This document shows, piece by piece, positions 25,701 through 35,585 of a stretch of DNA of 35,585 nt (position 1 is the stretch's first letter; each line of letters starts with the position of its first letter). Origin of the DNA: an uncultured Pelagibacteraceae bacterium (GTDB lineage: Bacteria; Pseudomonadota; Alphaproteobacteria; Pelagibacterales; Pelagibacteraceae); the NCBI GenBank assembly GCA_902634325.1, contig CACPJP010000009.1:1-35585 (forward strand), given 5' to 3'. Below the pieces are notes generated by a model. The model was given only the letters and a program-made list of their open reading frames with translations. It was not told the origin of the DNA and searched no databases. A program made the position numbers and the translations under genes.

Positions 25701-26854
25701 ATATAAAGTTAAGGCTAGATGAATTTATCAGAAAAGAAGAACTTATAAAAAGTTATAAAGATATTAAAGCAGGGTCTGTATTAGAAAAAGAAAATTTAGA
25801 TTCTTTAAATATTAAAGATTACTGGAAATTGGAATTTAAAAACAAAGAAGTTAACAAAAAGGTTTTACAATTAAAAGACCAATTTGATAGTGCTCAAAAA
25901 GATATTCAATTGAGATTTGAAGACAAAGTTTTGAAAATAAAACAAGGAGATGATTTACTTCCTACGGTTATGAAAGTCGTTAAAGTTTTTGTTGCCGTTA
26001 AAAGAAGATTGATGCCAGGAGATAAAATGGCTGGAAGACATGGAAACAAAGGAGTAATCAGCAAAATTGTTCCAGTAGAAGATATGCCATACATGGAAAA
26101 TGGAAAACCAGTGGATATAGTTTTGAACCCGCTTGGCGTGCCAAGTCGTATGAATGTAGGCCAGATTTTGGAGACACATTTAGGATGGTCATGTTCTGAA
26201 CTTGGCGAAAAAGTTAGGACAATTTCTAATGAATATTTTAATAACAAAAACAATGTTAATTTAGGTAAGACACTAGAAGAAATTTATGGAAAAGATCTAT
26301 ATGGAAATGTTATAAAAAAACTAGATAAAAAAGACTTAAAAGAACTTTGTACAAATCTTTCAAAAGGAATACCTGTATCCACGCCTGTATTTGACGGAGC
26401 CTCGACAGATGATATAACAAAAATGTTAGAGCTTGCTAGTCTTCCAAACACTGGACAAACAAATTTATGGGATGGAAGAACTGGTGAAAGATTTGACAGA
26501 CCAATAACTGTAGGGATTATATATATGTTAAAACTCCACCATCTTGTCGAAGACAAAATACATGCTAGATCCACAGGCCCTTACAGTTTAGTAACACAGC
26601 AACCATTAGGTGGTAAAGCTCAGTTAGGAGGGCAAAGATTTGGTGAAATGGAAGTTTGGGCGTTAGAGGCCTATGGTGCTTCTTATACATTACAGGAAAT
26701 TTTAACTGTTAAGTCCGATGACGTAGCTGGCAGAACAAAGGTTTACGAAACGATTGTTAAGGGAGATGAAAATTTTGAGTCTGGAATACCAGAATCTTTT
26801 AACGTTTTAGTTAAAGAAATTAGAGCTTTAGGTTTAAATATTGAATTAAATTAG
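22760..26854 (+). CDS. rpoB: DNA-directed RNA polymerase beta subunit
   Basis: The 1364-residue beta subunit. The start [26 protein letters not shown], the rifampicin pocket with [30 protein letters not shown] (wild-type at the usual resistance positions), [16 protein letters not shown], the active-site [11 protein letters not shown] and the C-terminal [24 protein letters not shown] are all present. The length matches alphaproteobacterial RpoB. rpoC follows after 8 bases. Confidence 0.98.
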   Translation: MELSFTQKKSIRKNFGKLQESLSIPNLIEVQKNSFDEFIKKAEIKSKTAYKKGLSKVFESIFPINDASDKATLEFISYRLGKPKFDVTECRQRSLTYSAALKATLRLVVYDIDNTANTKQILSAKEQEVFIGDLPLMTPSGTFVVNGVERVVVNQMHRSPGVFFDHDKGKTHASGKLLFNCRIIPGRGSWLDFEFDPKDILYFRIDRKKKIPITTFLYALGKTREEILETFYSYDTYTYDKSANSWSTIFQPEKYKRPVKLLFDLISKNNKKKVLKKGEKLNFVLAKSLKDKGLKEIIVSPEELIGKYIKEDIKGNNDELILQSGSNITKETLDKILSLEKYKLELANVDTILRGPYIFETIKLDKNNNKKEALNDIYKVLRPGEPPSTEIAEEVFKNLYFSKERYDLSDVGRVKLNAKLNLNTPETTRILTTADVISIIKFMLDLRDGKGEVDDIDHLGNRRVRSVGELVENQFRVGLLRMERTIKEKMSTLLEIESSMPQDLINAKPITTSFKDFFGTSQLSQFMDQTNPLSEITHKRRVSALGPGGLTRERAGFEVRDVHPTHYGRICPIETPEGPNIGLINSLATYSKVNKYGFIESPYKKVSNGKILEKIEYLSAIEEERFTIAQANSPVNEQGNFIEELVSCRKGLNFVLSRRENIDYIDVSPKQLVSVAASLIPFLENDDANRALMGSNMMRQAVPLLKPESPLVGTGIEGDVALDSGVTIVAKRSGLVDKIDGKRIVVKATEEKDLSKSGVDIYNLLKFQRSNQNTCINQKPLVKIGDVIKKGDIIADGPATKLGELALGKNVTVAFMPWQGYNFEDSILISERCVTDDVFTSIHIEEHELMARDTKLGTEEITRDIPNVSEESLRNLDESGIVYIGAEVNPSDILVGKVTPKGETASSPEEKLLRSIFGEKATDVRDSSLKLPPGSGGVVVDVRVFNRHGVDKDERTIAIERSEIESVQEDKHVEEEILIRNIKLRLDEFIRKEELIKSYKDIKAGSVLEKENLDSLNIKDYWKLEFKNKEVNKKVLQLKDQFDSAQKDIQLRFEDKVLKIKQGDDLLPTVMKVVKVFVAVKRRLMPGDKMAGRHGNKGVISKIVPVEDMPYMENGKPVDIVLNPLGVPSRMNVGQILETHLGWSCSELGEKVRTISNEYFNNKNNVNLGKTLEEIYGKDLYGNVIKKLDKKDLKELCTNLSKGIPVSTPVFDGASTDDITKMLELASLPNTGQTNLWDGRTGERFDRPITVGIIYMLKLHHLVEDKIHARSTGPYSLVTQQPLGGKAQLGGQRFGEMEVWALEAYGASYTLQEILTVKSDDVAGRTKVYETIVKGDENFESGIPESFNVLVKEIRALGLNIELN

Positions 26855-26862
26855 TTTTAAAA

Positions 26863-29800
26863 ATGGCAAAACAAATATTAAAAGATTTAAAACAGCCTTT
26901 ATCGGAAAAAAATTTTAATCATATTAAAATTACCCTAGCTAGCCCTGAGAAAATTAAATCTTGGTCCTTCGGCGAGATTAAAAAACCTGAGACTATAAAT
27001 TACAGAACATTCAGACCAGAAAAAGATGGTTTATTCTGTGCTAGAATCTTTGGACCTGTAAAGGACTACGAATGTCTGTGTGGAAAATATAAAAGAATGA
27101 AATTTAGAGGAATAATATGTGAAAAATGTGGAGTAGAAGTTACAAAGTCTAATGTTAGAAGGGAGAGAATGGGACATATCAATCTTTCATCTCCAGTAGC
27201 ACATATATGGTTTTTAAAGTCTCTACCAAGCAGAATTTCTTTAGCGATTGATATGAAACTTAAAGATGTAGAAAAAGTTTTATATTTTGAAAGTTTTATT
27301 GTAATTGAACCAGGTTTAACAGAATTAAAGAAAGGACAATTGCTTACTGAGGAAGAATATATCAAGGCACAAGAAAAGTACGGAGAAGATGCGTTCACTG
27401 CCGGAATAGGAGCCGAGTCAGTAAGAGAGATACTTATAAATGTTGATTTAAAGAAAGAAAGAGAAAAACTTAGTGCTTCTCTTAAAGAAACTAAATCTAA
27501 AGTTACAGAAGAGAGGACATTAAAAAGATTAAAGCTTTTAGACTCTTTTATAGAATCTGGAAACAAGCCAGAATGGATGATTTTAACAACTGTTCCTGTT
27601 ATTCCACCTGAACTTAGACCTCTGGTTCCTTTAGATGGAGGAAGATTTGCGACTTCTGATCTTAATGATCTTTATCGTAGAGTAATAAATAGAAATAATA
27701 GATTAAAAAGACTTTTAGATTTAAAGGCTCCAGAAATTATTGTCAGAAATGAAAAAAGAATGTTGCAGGAATCGGTTGATGCACTATTTGATAATGGAAG
27801 AAGAGGAAGAGTTATAACTGGGACCGGTAAAAGACCGTTAAAGTCTTTAGCTGAAATGTTAAAAGGAAAACAGGGAAGATTTAGACAAAACTTATTAGGA
27901 AAGAGAGTGGATTATTCTGGTAGATCAGTTATCGTTGTTGGACCTGAGCTAAAACTTCATCAATGTGGTTTACCAAAAAAAATGGCATTAGAACTTTTTA
28001 AACCATTTTTGTATGCAAGGTTGGCCAAATTAGGTTTAGCAACAACAATTAAACAAGCAAAGAGAATGGTTGAAAAACAGAGAAGTGAAGTATGGGATTC
28101 ATTAGAACATATTATTCGAGAGCATCCAATTTTACTTAACAGAGCACCAACTCTTCACAGATTGGGAGTACAAGCCTTTGAAGCCAAACTAATAGAGGGT
28201 AACGCAATAGAATTACATCCGTTAGTTTGTGCTGCTTTTAATGCGGATTTTGACGGAGATCAAATGGCAGTTCATATACCTTTAAGCTTGGAAGCACAAC
28301 TCGAGGCCCGTGTATTAATGATGTCAACAAATAATATTTTAAGTCCTTCTAATGGAAAACCAATTATAGTTCCGAGCCAAGATATAGTTTTGGGAATATA
28401 TTATTTATCTCAATCAAAAGAATCAGAAAAAGAAAAACCTTTAGGTATATTTTCAAATGTTGAAGAAATAAACACCGCCTTAGAAAGAGGCTTAATAAGT
28501 ATACACTCAAAAATAATTTCTCAGTTTACAACAGTAGATAAAGAAGGAAATAAAGTTATTGAAAAACACAACAGCACAGCTGGTAGATTTTTACTTGCTG
28601 AAACATTACCTAAACACCATAAAATAAAATTCTCTACAGTAGATAAATTGTTAACTAAAAAAGCCGTTTCTGAAATAATAGATGTTGTTTATAGATATTG
28701 TGGTCAAAAACAAACAGTTATTTTTTGTGACAACATTAAAGATTTGGGATTTAAACATGCTTTTAAAGCAGGAATATCGTTTGGAAAAAATGATTTAATA
28801 ATTCCAAAGACAAAAGAAAAACTTGTAAATCAAACGAAGAAACAAATCGAAGAATATGAGAAACAGTATCAAGATGGACTTATAACTAGAGGTGAAAAAT
28901 ATAATAAAGTAGTTGATATTTGGTCTAAGTGTACAGATTCAATAGCTAATGAAATGATGAAAGAAATCTCTTCAGCAGAAAAAAAATATCCAGACGGTAG
29001 AATAGAAACTAATTCAGTATTTATGATGGCAGATTCTGGTGCAAGAGGATCTCCCGCTCAAATGAAGCAGTTAGCTGGTATGCGTGGTTTGATTGCAAAA
29101 CCGTCAGGAGAAATTATTGAAACCCCAATAGTTTCTAATTTTAAAGAAGGCTTGACTGTTCTTGAATATTTTAACTCTACCCATGGCGCAAGAAAAGGAT
29201 TGGCTGATACAGCATTAAAAACTGCAAACTCGGGTTATCTTACTAGACGTTTATGTGATGTTGCCCAAGATCTCCAGATTACAATGAAAGACTGTAATTC
29301 TAAATCCTCTATAACATTAACAGAAATTATAGAGGGCGGTAATGTTTTAGTTAGTTTATCCGAGAGGGTTTTAGGCAGAGTCCCTTCTCACAATATTAAA
29401 CATCCTATAACAGGAGAAATAATTATTAAAAAAAAGAAATTAATAGATGAATTAGATTGCGAATTAATTGATTTGGCCGGAGTTAAATCTATAAACGTTT
29501 ATTCAGTAATTACTTGTGAAGCTAAAAAAGGTGTATGTCAAACGTGTTATGGAAGAGATCTTGCAAGAGGAAGTTTGGTTAGCATTGGTGAAGCAATTGG
29601 AATGATAGCCGCACAATCAATCGGGGAACCTGGTACTCAATTAACTATGAGAACCTTTCACGTTGGTGGTACAGCACAGATTAAAGAGGAGTCATCTGTT
29701 ATTTCTACAAATGAGGGAATACTTAAAATAAATAATAAAAATTTAATTAAAGATTCCAAAGGTAACACGATAGTTATGGGAAGGAATACACAGTTATCCT

Positions 29801-31035
29801 TAGAAGATGAAAATGGAAGGCAATTAGCTTTATACAAAGTTCCATATGGTGCTAAAATTTTTTACAAACATGAGGACAAAGTATTAAAAGGTAAAAAAAT
29901 ATGTGAGTGGGATCCATATACTTTGCCAGTTATAGCAGAAACAAGCGGTGTAGCTAATTACATGGATTTAGTGGAAGGAATATCATTAGCTGAAACTTTG
30001 GATGATGCTACAGGAATATCGGTAAAATCTGTCCTTGATTGGAGATCACAATCTAAAAATTCCGATTTAAAACCCAGAATAACTTTAAGAAATAGTGACG
30101 GTGAAGTAATTAAAAAAGCAGATGGAAACGAAGCAAGATATTATCTTGTACCAGATTCAATTCTCTCGATAAAAGATGGTCAAGAAATTTCTGCAGGAGA
30201 TGTTTTGGCTAGACTACCAAAGGAAACTTCAAAAACTAAGGATATAACAGGAGGTTTACCAAGAGTTGCTGAATTATTTGAAGCGAGAAGACCTAAAGAC
30301 AGCGCTATAATTGCAGAAAATGACGGAACAATTCAGTTTGGGAAAGAAGTTAGGGGAAAACAAAAAATTTCAATTGCAAAAACCGATGGAACTTCTTCTA
30401 ATTATTTAATTCCAAAAGGGAAACACATTAATTTTAACCAAGGTGAAAAAATTAAAAAAGGCGAATACTTATTAGACGGTAGTCCAGCACCACATGATAT
30501 TTTAAGAATTTTAGGAGTTGAAGCGTTAACTCAATATTTTGTCAGTGAAGTCCAGGAAGTTTATAGAATGCAAGGTGTTGTTATTAACGATAAGCATATT
30601 GAAACTATTGTTAGGCAAATGTTGAAAAAAGTCGAAATAAAAAATCCAGGAGATTCAAAATTATTGAATGGAGAGCTATTAGATAAATTACAATTAGATG
30701 TAATTAATGATGATTTAAAAAAAGAAAGCAAAAAACCCGCAGAAGGAGAAAGAATTTTGTTAGGAATAACTAAAGCTTCTTTACAAACCAACTCTTTTAT
30801 CTCAGCAGCATCTTTTCAGGAAACAACAAGAGTTTTAACTGATTCAGCCATTAAGGGCAAAACAGATAAATTAGAAGGCTTAAAGGAAAACGTAATAGTA
30901 GGAAGACTTATTCCTGCAGGTACTGGATTTGCAAAAAACAAACTAAACAAACTTGCGCAAGAACAGGACAAAATTAGGATTCAACAATTACAAAAAGAAG
31001 AATTAGAAAATACACAATCTGAAAGTAAAACTTAA
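26863..31035 (+). CDS. rpoC: DNA-directed RNA polymerase beta' subunit
   Basis: The 1390-residue beta' subunit. The N-terminal zinc finger has C71, C73, C86 and C89, and the catalytic magnesium loop NADFDGDQ is at 460-467. The trigger-loop region ([16 protein letters not shown]) and the second zinc site ([17 protein letters not shown]) are intact. The C-terminal tail after GLIPAGTGF-like RLIPAGTGF is short and charged. It ends the rpoBC transcription unit; a 182-base gap follows. Confidence 0.98.
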   Translation: MAKQILKDLKQPLSEKNFNHIKITLASPEKIKSWSFGEIKKPETINYRTFRPEKDGLFCARIFGPVKDYECLCGKYKRMKFRGIICEKCGVEVTKSNVRRERMGHINLSSPVAHIWFLKSLPSRISLAIDMKLKDVEKVLYFESFIVIEPGLTELKKGQLLTEEEYIKAQEKYGEDAFTAGIGAESVREILINVDLKKEREKLSASLKETKSKVTEERTLKRLKLLDSFIESGNKPEWMILTTVPVIPPELRPLVPLDGGRFATSDLNDLYRRVINRNNRLKRLLDLKAPEIIVRNEKRMLQESVDALFDNGRRGRVITGTGKRPLKSLAEMLKGKQGRFRQNLLGKRVDYSGRSVIVVGPELKLHQCGLPKKMALELFKPFLYARLAKLGLATTIKQAKRMVEKQRSEVWDSLEHIIREHPILLNRAPTLHRLGVQAFEAKLIEGNAIELHPLVCAAFNADFDGDQMAVHIPLSLEAQLEARVLMMSTNNILSPSNGKPIIVPSQDIVLGIYYLSQSKESEKEKPLGIFSNVEEINTALERGLISIHSKIISQFTTVDKEGNKVIEKHNSTAGRFLLAETLPKHHKIKFSTVDKLLTKKAVSEIIDVVYRYCGQKQTVIFCDNIKDLGFKHAFKAGISFGKNDLIIPKTKEKLVNQTKKQIEEYEKQYQDGLITRGEKYNKVVDIWSKCTDSIANEMMKEISSAEKKYPDGRIETNSVFMMADSGARGSPAQMKQLAGMRGLIAKPSGEIIETPIVSNFKEGLTVLEYFNSTHGARKGLADTALKTANSGYLTRRLCDVAQDLQITMKDCNSKSSITLTEIIEGGNVLVSLSERVLGRVPSHNIKHPITGEIIIKKKKLIDELDCELIDLAGVKSINVYSVITCEAKKGVCQTCYGRDLARGSLVSIGEAIGMIAAQSIGEPGTQLTMRTFHVGGTAQIKEESSVISTNEGILKINNKNLIKDSKGNTIVMGRNTQLSLEDENGRQLALYKVPYGAKIFYKHEDKVLKGKKICEWDPYTLPVIAETSGVANYMDLVEGISLAETLDDATGISVKSVLDWRSQSKNSDLKPRITLRNSDGEVIKKADGNEARYYLVPDSILSIKDGQEISAGDVLARLPKETSKTKDITGGLPRVAELFEARRPKDSAIIAENDGTIQFGKEVRGKQKISIAKTDGTSSNYLIPKGKHINFNQGEKIKKGEYLLDGSPAPHDILRILGVEALTQYFVSEVQEVYRMQGVVINDKHIETIVRQMLKKVEIKNPGDSKLLNGELLDKLQLDVINDDLKKESKKPAEGERILLGITKASLQTNSFISAASFQETTRVLTDSAIKGKTDKLEGLKENVIVGRLIPAGTGFAKNKLNKLAQEQDKIRIQQLQKEELENTQSESKT

Positions 31036-31078
31036 CTTAAAACCTTATTTTTATTAGAGTTTTTCCTCCTATTAACCG

Positions 31079-31106
31079 TTGACATTTTACACTTCAGTGT
31101 TAGTTT
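31079..31106 (+). promoter_or_regulatory. Candidate promoter of the str operon
   Basis: A perfect TTGACA (31079-31084) is followed after 16 bases by TAGTTT (31101-31106). The spacer holds a small inverted repeat, ACACT-TC-AGTGT (31089-31100). It lies in the only sizeable gap of the ribosomal region, 110-140 bases before rpsL, so it probably starts rpsL-rpsG-fusA-rpsJ. The -10 box is poor. Confidence 0.45.
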
Positions 31107-31130
31107 AGCGCAATTTTGATAGTTAAAAGT

Positions 31131-31148
31131 AAGGTTGGTACTAACCTT
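31131..31148 (+). other. Hairpin in the rpsL leader
   Basis: AAGGTT (31131-31136) pairs with AACCTT (31143-31148) over a 6-base loop whose ends can add a G-T pair. No T run follows, and it lies downstream of the candidate promoter, so it would be in the mRNA leader about 70 bases before the rpsL start. It may be a protein-binding leader element; nothing proves that. Confidence 0.35.
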
Positions 31149-31217
31149 AAACAATAACTAAAAATTGTAGAATTCTTCCTACCTAGCTTTAGCTATTCAA
31201 AATTAGAAAATTAAATT

Positions 31218-31589
31218 ATGCCAACGATAAGTCAATTATTGCGAAAAGGTAGAGTTCGACCTGTTTCAAGAAACAAGGTTCCTGCTCTAGAAAAGCAACC
31301 TATTAAGAGAGGTGTATGTATTAAAGTTTATACCACTACTCCCAAAAAACCTAATTCTGCTTTAAGGAAAGTTGCAAGAGTAAGACTATCTAATGGATTT
31401 GAAGTAACAGCTTATATTCCTGGAGAAGGACATAATTTACAGGAACACTCTGTAGTTTTGATCAGAGGAGGAAGAGTAAAAGATTTACCTGGAGTTAGAT
31501 ATCATATTCTTCGAGGAAATCTTGATGCACAAGGAGTAACCGCAAGGAAAAAAAGACGTTCCTTGTATGGTGCAAAGAAACCTAAATAA
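31218..31589 (+). CDS. rpsL: 30S ribosomal protein S12
   Basis: The 123-residue decoding-centre protein. [20 protein letters not shown] carries the wild-type lysine K43 and [13 protein letters not shown] the second conserved lysine and the aspartate that is methylthiolated in many bacteria. No streptomycin-resistance substitution is seen. rpsG follows after 4 bases. Confidence 0.98.
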   Translation: MPTISQLLRKGRVRPVSRNKVPALEKQPIKRGVCIKVYTTTPKKPNSALRKVARVRLSNGFEVTAYIPGEGHNLQEHSVVLIRGGRVKDLPGVRYHILRGNLDAQGVTARKKRRSLYGAKKPK

Positions 31590-31593
31590 AATC

Positions 31594-32061
31594 ATGTCTA
31601 GAAAAAGAAGAGCTCCAAAAAGAAAAAATTATTCTGATCCAAAATATGGTTCTGAAGTAGTATCAAAGTTTATAAATTCAATTATGTACGACGGTAAGAG
31701 ATCTACAGCTGAAAAAATTTTATATACAGCATTAGAAAGAATTAAAACCAAAAATCAAGATCCAATGAAAATATTCAACACTGCAGTTAGCAACATTAGA
31801 CCAAATATAGAAGTAAGATCAAGACGAGTTGGTGGGGCGACTTACCAAGTTCCGGTAGAGGTAAAATCTAATAGATCACAGGCACTAGCATTAAGATGGC
31901 TTTTAGACGCTTCAAGAAAAAGAAAAAATAAAACTATGGCAGACAAATTATTTTTTGAAATAATGGATGCATCTCAAAATAAAGGTTCAGCAGTTAAAAA
32001 AAGAGAGGACACACATAAAATGGCAGAGTCAAATAAGGCTTTCGCGCATTTTAGATGGTAA
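31594..32061 (+). CDS. rpsG: 30S ribosomal protein S7
   Basis: A 155-residue protein that organises the 3' domain of 16S r[23 protein letters not shown] begins at ATG 31594; the open frame extends back to 31567 inside rpsL, but that extension is not S7-like. The conserved [12 protein letters not shown] and the C-terminal [21 protein letters not shown] are complete. fusA follows after 4 bases. Confidence 0.97.
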   Translation: MSRKRRAPKRKNYSDPKYGSEVVSKFINSIMYDGKRSTAEKILYTALERIKTKNQDPMKIFNTAVSNIRPNIEVRSRRVGGATYQVPVEVKSNRSQALALRWLLDASRKRKNKTMADKLFFEIMDASQNKGSAVKKREDTHKMAESNKAFAHFRW

Positions 32062-32065
32062 CAAA

Positions 32066-34141
32066 ATGCCCAGAACTCATAATTTAGAAAAATATAGAAA
32101 TATTGGTATCATGGCACATATTGATGCTGGAAAAACGACCACCACTGAAAGAATTTTATATTATACAGGAAAGAGTCATAAGATAGGTGAAGTTCATGAT
32201 GGTGCAGCGACAATGGATTGGATGGAGCAAGAACAAGAACGAGGAATCACGATTACCTCTGCGGCTACAACCTGTTTTTGGAGAGAACACCGAATAAATA
32301 TTATTGATACACCAGGACACGTAGATTTTACAATCGAGGTAGAAAGATCTCTAAAAGTATTAGATGGGGCTGTTGCAGTTTTTGATGGTGTAGCAGGCGT
32401 TGAACCTCAATCAGAAACTGTTTGGAGACAAGCTGACAAATATAAGGTTCCAAGAATTTGTTTTGTAAATAAATTAGATAGAACAGGAGCGGACTTTTTT
32501 AATTGTGTTGAAATGATTAAAGATAGACTTGGAGCAAAACCTCTTGTTATGCAAATTCCTGTTGGAATGGAAGCTTCATTAAAAGGTGTTGTAGATTTAA
32601 TTAAGATGAAAGCGGTTTTGTGGAAAGATGAAAAGCTTGGAGCAGAATTTGAATATGTAGACATTCCAGCAGATTTAAAAGAACAGGCTGAAAAATATAG
32701 AAAAGAATTAATAGAAACTGCAGTTGAACAAGATGAAAAATTAATGGATGATTATCTTAACGGCAAAGATCTTTCAGAGAAAGATATAATTTCTTGTATA
32801 CGTAAAGGATGTTTAAAGTTTGATTTTGTTCCAGTGTTAACTGGTTCAGCCTTTAAAAATAAAGGTGTCCAACCACTTCTAGATGCAGTTGTTGATTTTT
32901 TACCCAGCCCAAAAGATATAAATTCAATAAAAGGAACAAAACCAAATTCAAAAGATGAAATAGAAAGAAAATTTGATGATAAGGAGCCTTTTTCGGCCTT
33001 AGCTTTTAAGGTTGCTAACGATCCCTTTGTTGGTTCATTAACTTTTATAAGAATTTATTCAGGTACCCTGAAATCTGGAACAGGGGTCTATAATACATCA
33101 AAAGATAAAGAAGAAAGAGTTGGACGAATGTTATTAATGCACGCAAATAGTAGAGAGGATGTAAAAGAAGCAAACACAGGAGACATTGTGGCTTTGGCTG
33201 GTCTTAAACATACAATTACAGGTCACACATTATCTGACGAAGATAATCCAATTGTTTTAGAACCAATGGAATTTCCAGATCCAGTTATTGAAATTGCGGT
33301 AGAACCCAAAACAAAAGGAGATCAAGAGAAAATGGGAGAAGCTTTGGGCAGGTTAGCAAAAGAAGATCCATCTTTTAGAGTAACTTCAGATGAAGAATCA
33401 GGACAAACAATTATAAAAGGTATGGGGGAATTACATTTAGATATAATCGTGGACAGAATGAAGAGAGAATTTAAAGTTGAAGCTAACATTGGTGCACCAC
33501 AAGTTGCTTATAGAGAGACAATTCAAAAGCCAGTATCAAATGTATATATACATAAAAAACAAAGTGGTGGAGCAGGACAATTTGCAAAAGTAGAACTAAA
33601 CGTTGAACCACTTCAACCAGGAAAAGGAAGAGAAATTGAAAACAAAATTAAAGGTGGTGCTATTCCTAAAGAGTTTATTCCAGGAGTAGAAAAAGGTGTT
33701 GAAAGTGTAGCTGACAACGGAATACTAGCTGGTTTTCCATTAATTGATTATAAAGTAACTATTGTAGATGGATTGCATCATGATGTTGACTCAAGTGTTT
33801 TGGCATTTGAGATAGCTTCAAGATATTGTTTTAAAGAAGCATGTACTAAGGCTGGGCTGAAACTTTTAGAACCAGTAATGAGAGTTGAAGTGATAACACC
33901 CGAAGATTATATGGGAGACGTTATAGGAGATTTAAATAGTAGACGAGGACAGGTATCAACAACAGACAAAAGAGGTAATGCGACCGTAATTAGTGCAATG
34001 GTTCCATTAGCCAACATGTTTGGTTACATAAACAATCTTAGATCAATGTCGCAAGGTCGTGCTCAATATTCAATGTTTTTTGATCATTACGCAAAAGTTC
34101 CTCAAAATGTACAAGATGAAGTTACAAAAAAAATGGCATAA
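32066..34141 (+). CDS. fusA: Translation elongation factor EF-G
   Basis: A 691-residue GTPase driving ribosomal translocation. G1 AHIDAGKT (17-24), switch I with [12 protein letters not shown]3 DTPGH and G4 NKLDR are visible, and domain IV contains the [12 protein letters not shown]-type loop and [18 protein letters not shown]. The start is ATG 32066, 4 bases after the rpsG stop; the longer frame from 31967 overlaps rpsG out of frame and is rejected. rpsJ follows after 2 bases, where many relatives carry a tuf gene. Confidence 0.98.
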   Translation: MPRTHNLEKYRNIGIMAHIDAGKTTTTERILYYTGKSHKIGEVHDGAATMDWMEQEQERGITITSAATTCFWREHRINIIDTPGHVDFTIEVERSLKVLDGAVAVFDGVAGVEPQSETVWRQADKYKVPRICFVNKLDRTGADFFNCVEMIKDRLGAKPLVMQIPVGMEASLKGVVDLIKMKAVLWKDEKLGAEFEYVDIPADLKEQAEKYRKELIETAVEQDEKLMDDYLNGKDLSEKDIISCIRKGCLKFDFVPVLTGSAFKNKGVQPLLDAVVDFLPSPKDINSIKGTKPNSKDEIERKFDDKEPFSALAFKVANDPFVGSLTFIRIYSGTLKSGTGVYNTSKDKEERVGRMLLMHANSREDVKEANTGDIVALAGLKHTITGHTLSDEDNPIVLEPMEFPDPVIEIAVEPKTKGDQEKMGEALGRLAKEDPSFRVTSDEESGQTIIKGMGELHLDIIVDRMKREFKVEANIGAPQVAYRETIQKPVSNVYIHKKQSGGAGQFAKVELNVEPLQPGKGREIENKIKGGAIPKEFIPGVEKGVESVADNGILAGFPLIDYKVTIVDGLHHDVDSSVLAFEIASRYCFKEACTKAGLKLLEPVMRVEVITPEDYMGDVIGDLNSRRGQVSTTDKRGNATVISAMVPLANMFGYINNLRSMSQGRAQYSMFFDHYAKVPQNVQDEVTKKMA

Positions 34142-34143
34142 CA

Positions 34144-34452
34144 ATGGAAAAACAAAATATTAGAATACATTTAAAAGCTTACGATAATAAAATCCTGGAT
34201 ATATCTACCCAGGAAATTGTTAACACAGCTAAAAGAACTGGTGCTCAGGTAAAAGGACCAATTCCTTTACCAACTAAAATTGAAAAATTTACTGTTTTAA
34301 GATCGCCTCATATAGATAAAAAAAGTAGAGAACAATTTGAAACAAGAACGCACAAAAGATTAATCGATATTGTTGAACCAACTCCACAAACTGTAGAGGC
34401 TTTGATGAAATTAGATTTAGCTTCAGGAGTAAATATAGAAATAAAAATATAA
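34144..34452 (+). CDS. rpsJ: 30S ribosomal protein S10
   Basis: A 102-residue protein of the 30S head that also pairs with NusB/Nus[50 protein letters not shown] and the C-terminal [13 protein letters not shown] match the family throughout. It joins the str genes to the S10 operon without a promoter-sized gap. Confidence 0.97.
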   Translation: MEKQNIRIHLKAYDNKILDISTQEIVNTAKRTGAQVKGPIPLPTKIEKFTVLRSPHIDKKSREQFETRTHKRLIDIVEPTPQTVEALMKLDLASGVNIEIKI

Positions 34453-34454
34453 TT

Positions 34455-35216
34455 ATGTCTTTAGGATTAGTAGGAAAAAAAATTGGTATGACACGAGAGT
34501 TTTTTGATTCAGGGATCTCTATTCCTGTAACAGTTGTTAAGATTGAAAAAGGTAGGGTCATTGATATTTATACAAAGGAAAAAAATGGATATTCCGCTGT
34601 TAAATTAGGATTTTTAAAAATTAAAAACTCAAAACTTACAAATCAAATGAAAGGTTTTTTTTCAAAAAAAAACACTGAGCCAAAAAAAATTATTAAAGAA
34701 TATAGAGTTGAAAAGTCTGAAGAATTTAAAACTGGAAACGAAATAGGACTAGAAATATTCAAAAATGTCAAATTTATTGATGTCAGATCACAAACAATAG
34801 GAAAAGGTTTTGCCGGCGTAATGAAAAAATATAATTTTGCTGGTTTAAGAGCAACCCATGGGGTTTCAGTTTCTCATAGATCACATGGATCAACAGGTCA
34901 AAGACAGGACCCAGGAAAAGTATTTAAAGGAAAGAAAATGGCTGGTCATATGGGTGCAAAATTTAGAACAATTTTAAATCTCGAAGTAGTAAAATCAGAC
35001 CCAGAAAATAATCTACTCTATATTAGAGGGTCAATACCAGGATCTAAAAATACTATTGTTTATCTTAGAAAATCGACAAAATCTTTTAATAGAAAAACAT
35101 CTGTTGAAAAATTTTCTCTGGAATCAAAAGAAGGCGCTAAAAAGGAAACTAAGGGATCAACCAAAAAACCAGAAACAAAAAAACCAGAGGTTAAGGAGCA
35201 ACCTAAAAAGAAATAA
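34455..35216 (+). CDS. rplC: 50S ribosomal protein L3 with lysine-rich tail
   Basis: A 253-residue protein that helps start 50S assembly. [25 protein letters not shown] and the conserved loop around [17 protein letters not shown], followed by [13 protein letters not shown], are diagnostic. The ribosomal part ends near residue 215; the last roughly 35 residues are a low-complexity Lys/Glu/Pro/Thr tail not found in shorter L3 proteins. rplD begins 3 bases after the stop. Confidence 0.96.
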   Translation: MSLGLVGKKIGMTREFFDSGISIPVTVVKIEKGRVIDIYTKEKNGYSAVKLGFLKIKNSKLTNQMKGFFSKKNTEPKKIIKEYRVEKSEEFKTGNEIGLEIFKNVKFIDVRSQTIGKGFAGVMKKYNFAGLRATHGVSVSHRSHGSTGQRQDPGKVFKGKKMAGHMGAKFRTILNLEVVKSDPENNLLYIRGSIPGSKNTIVYLRKSTKSFNRKTSVEKFSLESKEGAKKETKGSTKKPETKKPEVKEQPKKK

Positions 35217-35219
35217 ATT

Positions 35220-35585
35220 ATGAGTATAAAAATACTAAACATTGATGGATCAAGTAAATCCCAAAGTTTAAAAATATCTGAAAATTTAATTGGACTTAAA
35301 GTTAACAATAGACTTTTAAAATATGTAGTTGACTGGCAGTTAAATAGATCCAAAAAACGAGTTGCTAAGACAAAACAGAGAAATGAGATAATTGGATCAA
35401 CTAGAAAAATTTACGCGCAAAAAGGAACTGGTGGAGCAAGACATTCAAGCAGGAAGGCACCTATTTTTGTTGGAGGCGGTATTGCTCATGGCCCTAAAGG
35501 AGATAATTACAAAACAAAAAGAATTAATAAAAAAATTAGAAAAATTGCATTAGCACAAACAATTTCTAAAAAAAATGTAAACAAA
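35220..35585 (+). CDS. rplD: 50S ribosomal protein L4 (partial, cut by window end)
   Basis: ATG 35220 opens a frame of 122 codons with no stop before the window ends. VDWQLNRSKKRVAKTKQRNEI, then GSTRKIYAQKGTGGARHSSRKAPIFVGGG and AHGPKGDNY are the conserved N-terminal half and extended loop of L4, which lines the exit tunnel. The order rpsJ-rplC-rplD is the normal S10 operon start. Confidence 0.95.
   Translation, partial: MSIKILNIDGSSKSQSLKISENLIGLKVNNRLLKYVVDWQLNRSKKRVAKTKQRNEIIGSTRKIYAQKGTGGARHSSRKAPIFVGGGIAHGPKGDNYKTKRINKKIRKIALAQTISKKNVNK

Noticed and set aside
31967-32065. Longer start for EF-G within rpsG
   Set aside because: The extension is the rpsG coding region in another frame; ATG 32066 gives the canonical EF-G N-terminus.

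Overview
The window is AT-rich, densely packed DNA of the kind found in streamlined marine alphaproteobacteria, most likely SAR11 (Pelagibacterales) or a close relative. Three things point there: the order rlmB / tRNA-Tyr / tRNA-Gly / tuf / tRNA-Trp / secE / nusG / rplKAJL / rpoBC / rpsL / rpsG / fusA / rpsJ / rplC / rplD, gene gaps of only a few bases with many stop/start overlaps, and the protein sequences themselves. Placement at family level is an inference from reading; I could run no search.

Region A (1-4801) holds cell-surface accessory genes: a family 2 glycosyltransferase, a sugar-isomerase-like cupin of the WxcM/FdtA type that is split by a frameshift in a run of nine A, a DegT-type sugar aminotransferase, and a fused P-loop kinase/nucleotidyltransferase. 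A convergent B12-binding-type radical SAM gene follows. Together they look like synthesis and activation of a modified amino sugar or a substituent on a surface glycan.

Region B (4817-15239) is a genomic island of about 10.3 kb in a tRNA-Thr(UGU) gene. The intact tRNA lies at the right end on the minus strand, and a 48-base copy of its 3' half lies at the left end: the classic layout after tRNA-targeted site-specific integration. No integrase is present. The cargo is a multi-gene restriction-type defence cluster. A C5-cytosine methyltransferase faces a minus-strand operon of a small TerB-like protein, a MutL/MORC-like GHKL ATPase, a Z1-domain SF2 helicase-like ATPase, a DUF4420-type PD-(D/E)XK protein and an AIPR protein. 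Behind a divergent promoter region lie a second nuclease-like small protein and a secreted protein of unknown function. The MutL/Z1/AIPR core is a known association (described computationally by Iyer, Abhiman and Aravind, and from memory the mza system of Gao et al. 2020). The TerB-like first cistron, the extra nuclease-like gene and the integrase-less island with an 18-base repeat near both ends are the parts most worth a second look.

Region C (15388-18329) returns to accessory surface genes (a SPASM radical SAM protein and a membrane-anchored glycosyltransferase) and then rlmB on the minus strand.

Region D (18466-35585) is the conserved translation/transcription core: tRNA-Tyr, tRNA-Gly, tuf, tRNA-Trp, secE-nusG-rplKAJL-rpoBC, then rpsL-rpsG-fusA-rpsJ-rplC-rplD, with rplD cut by the window end. 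rplA and rplJ overlap, leaving no room for the usual L10 leader. No tuf copy lies between fusA and rpsJ, so the str and S10 operons run together. No stretch longer than 300 bases lacks a gene.
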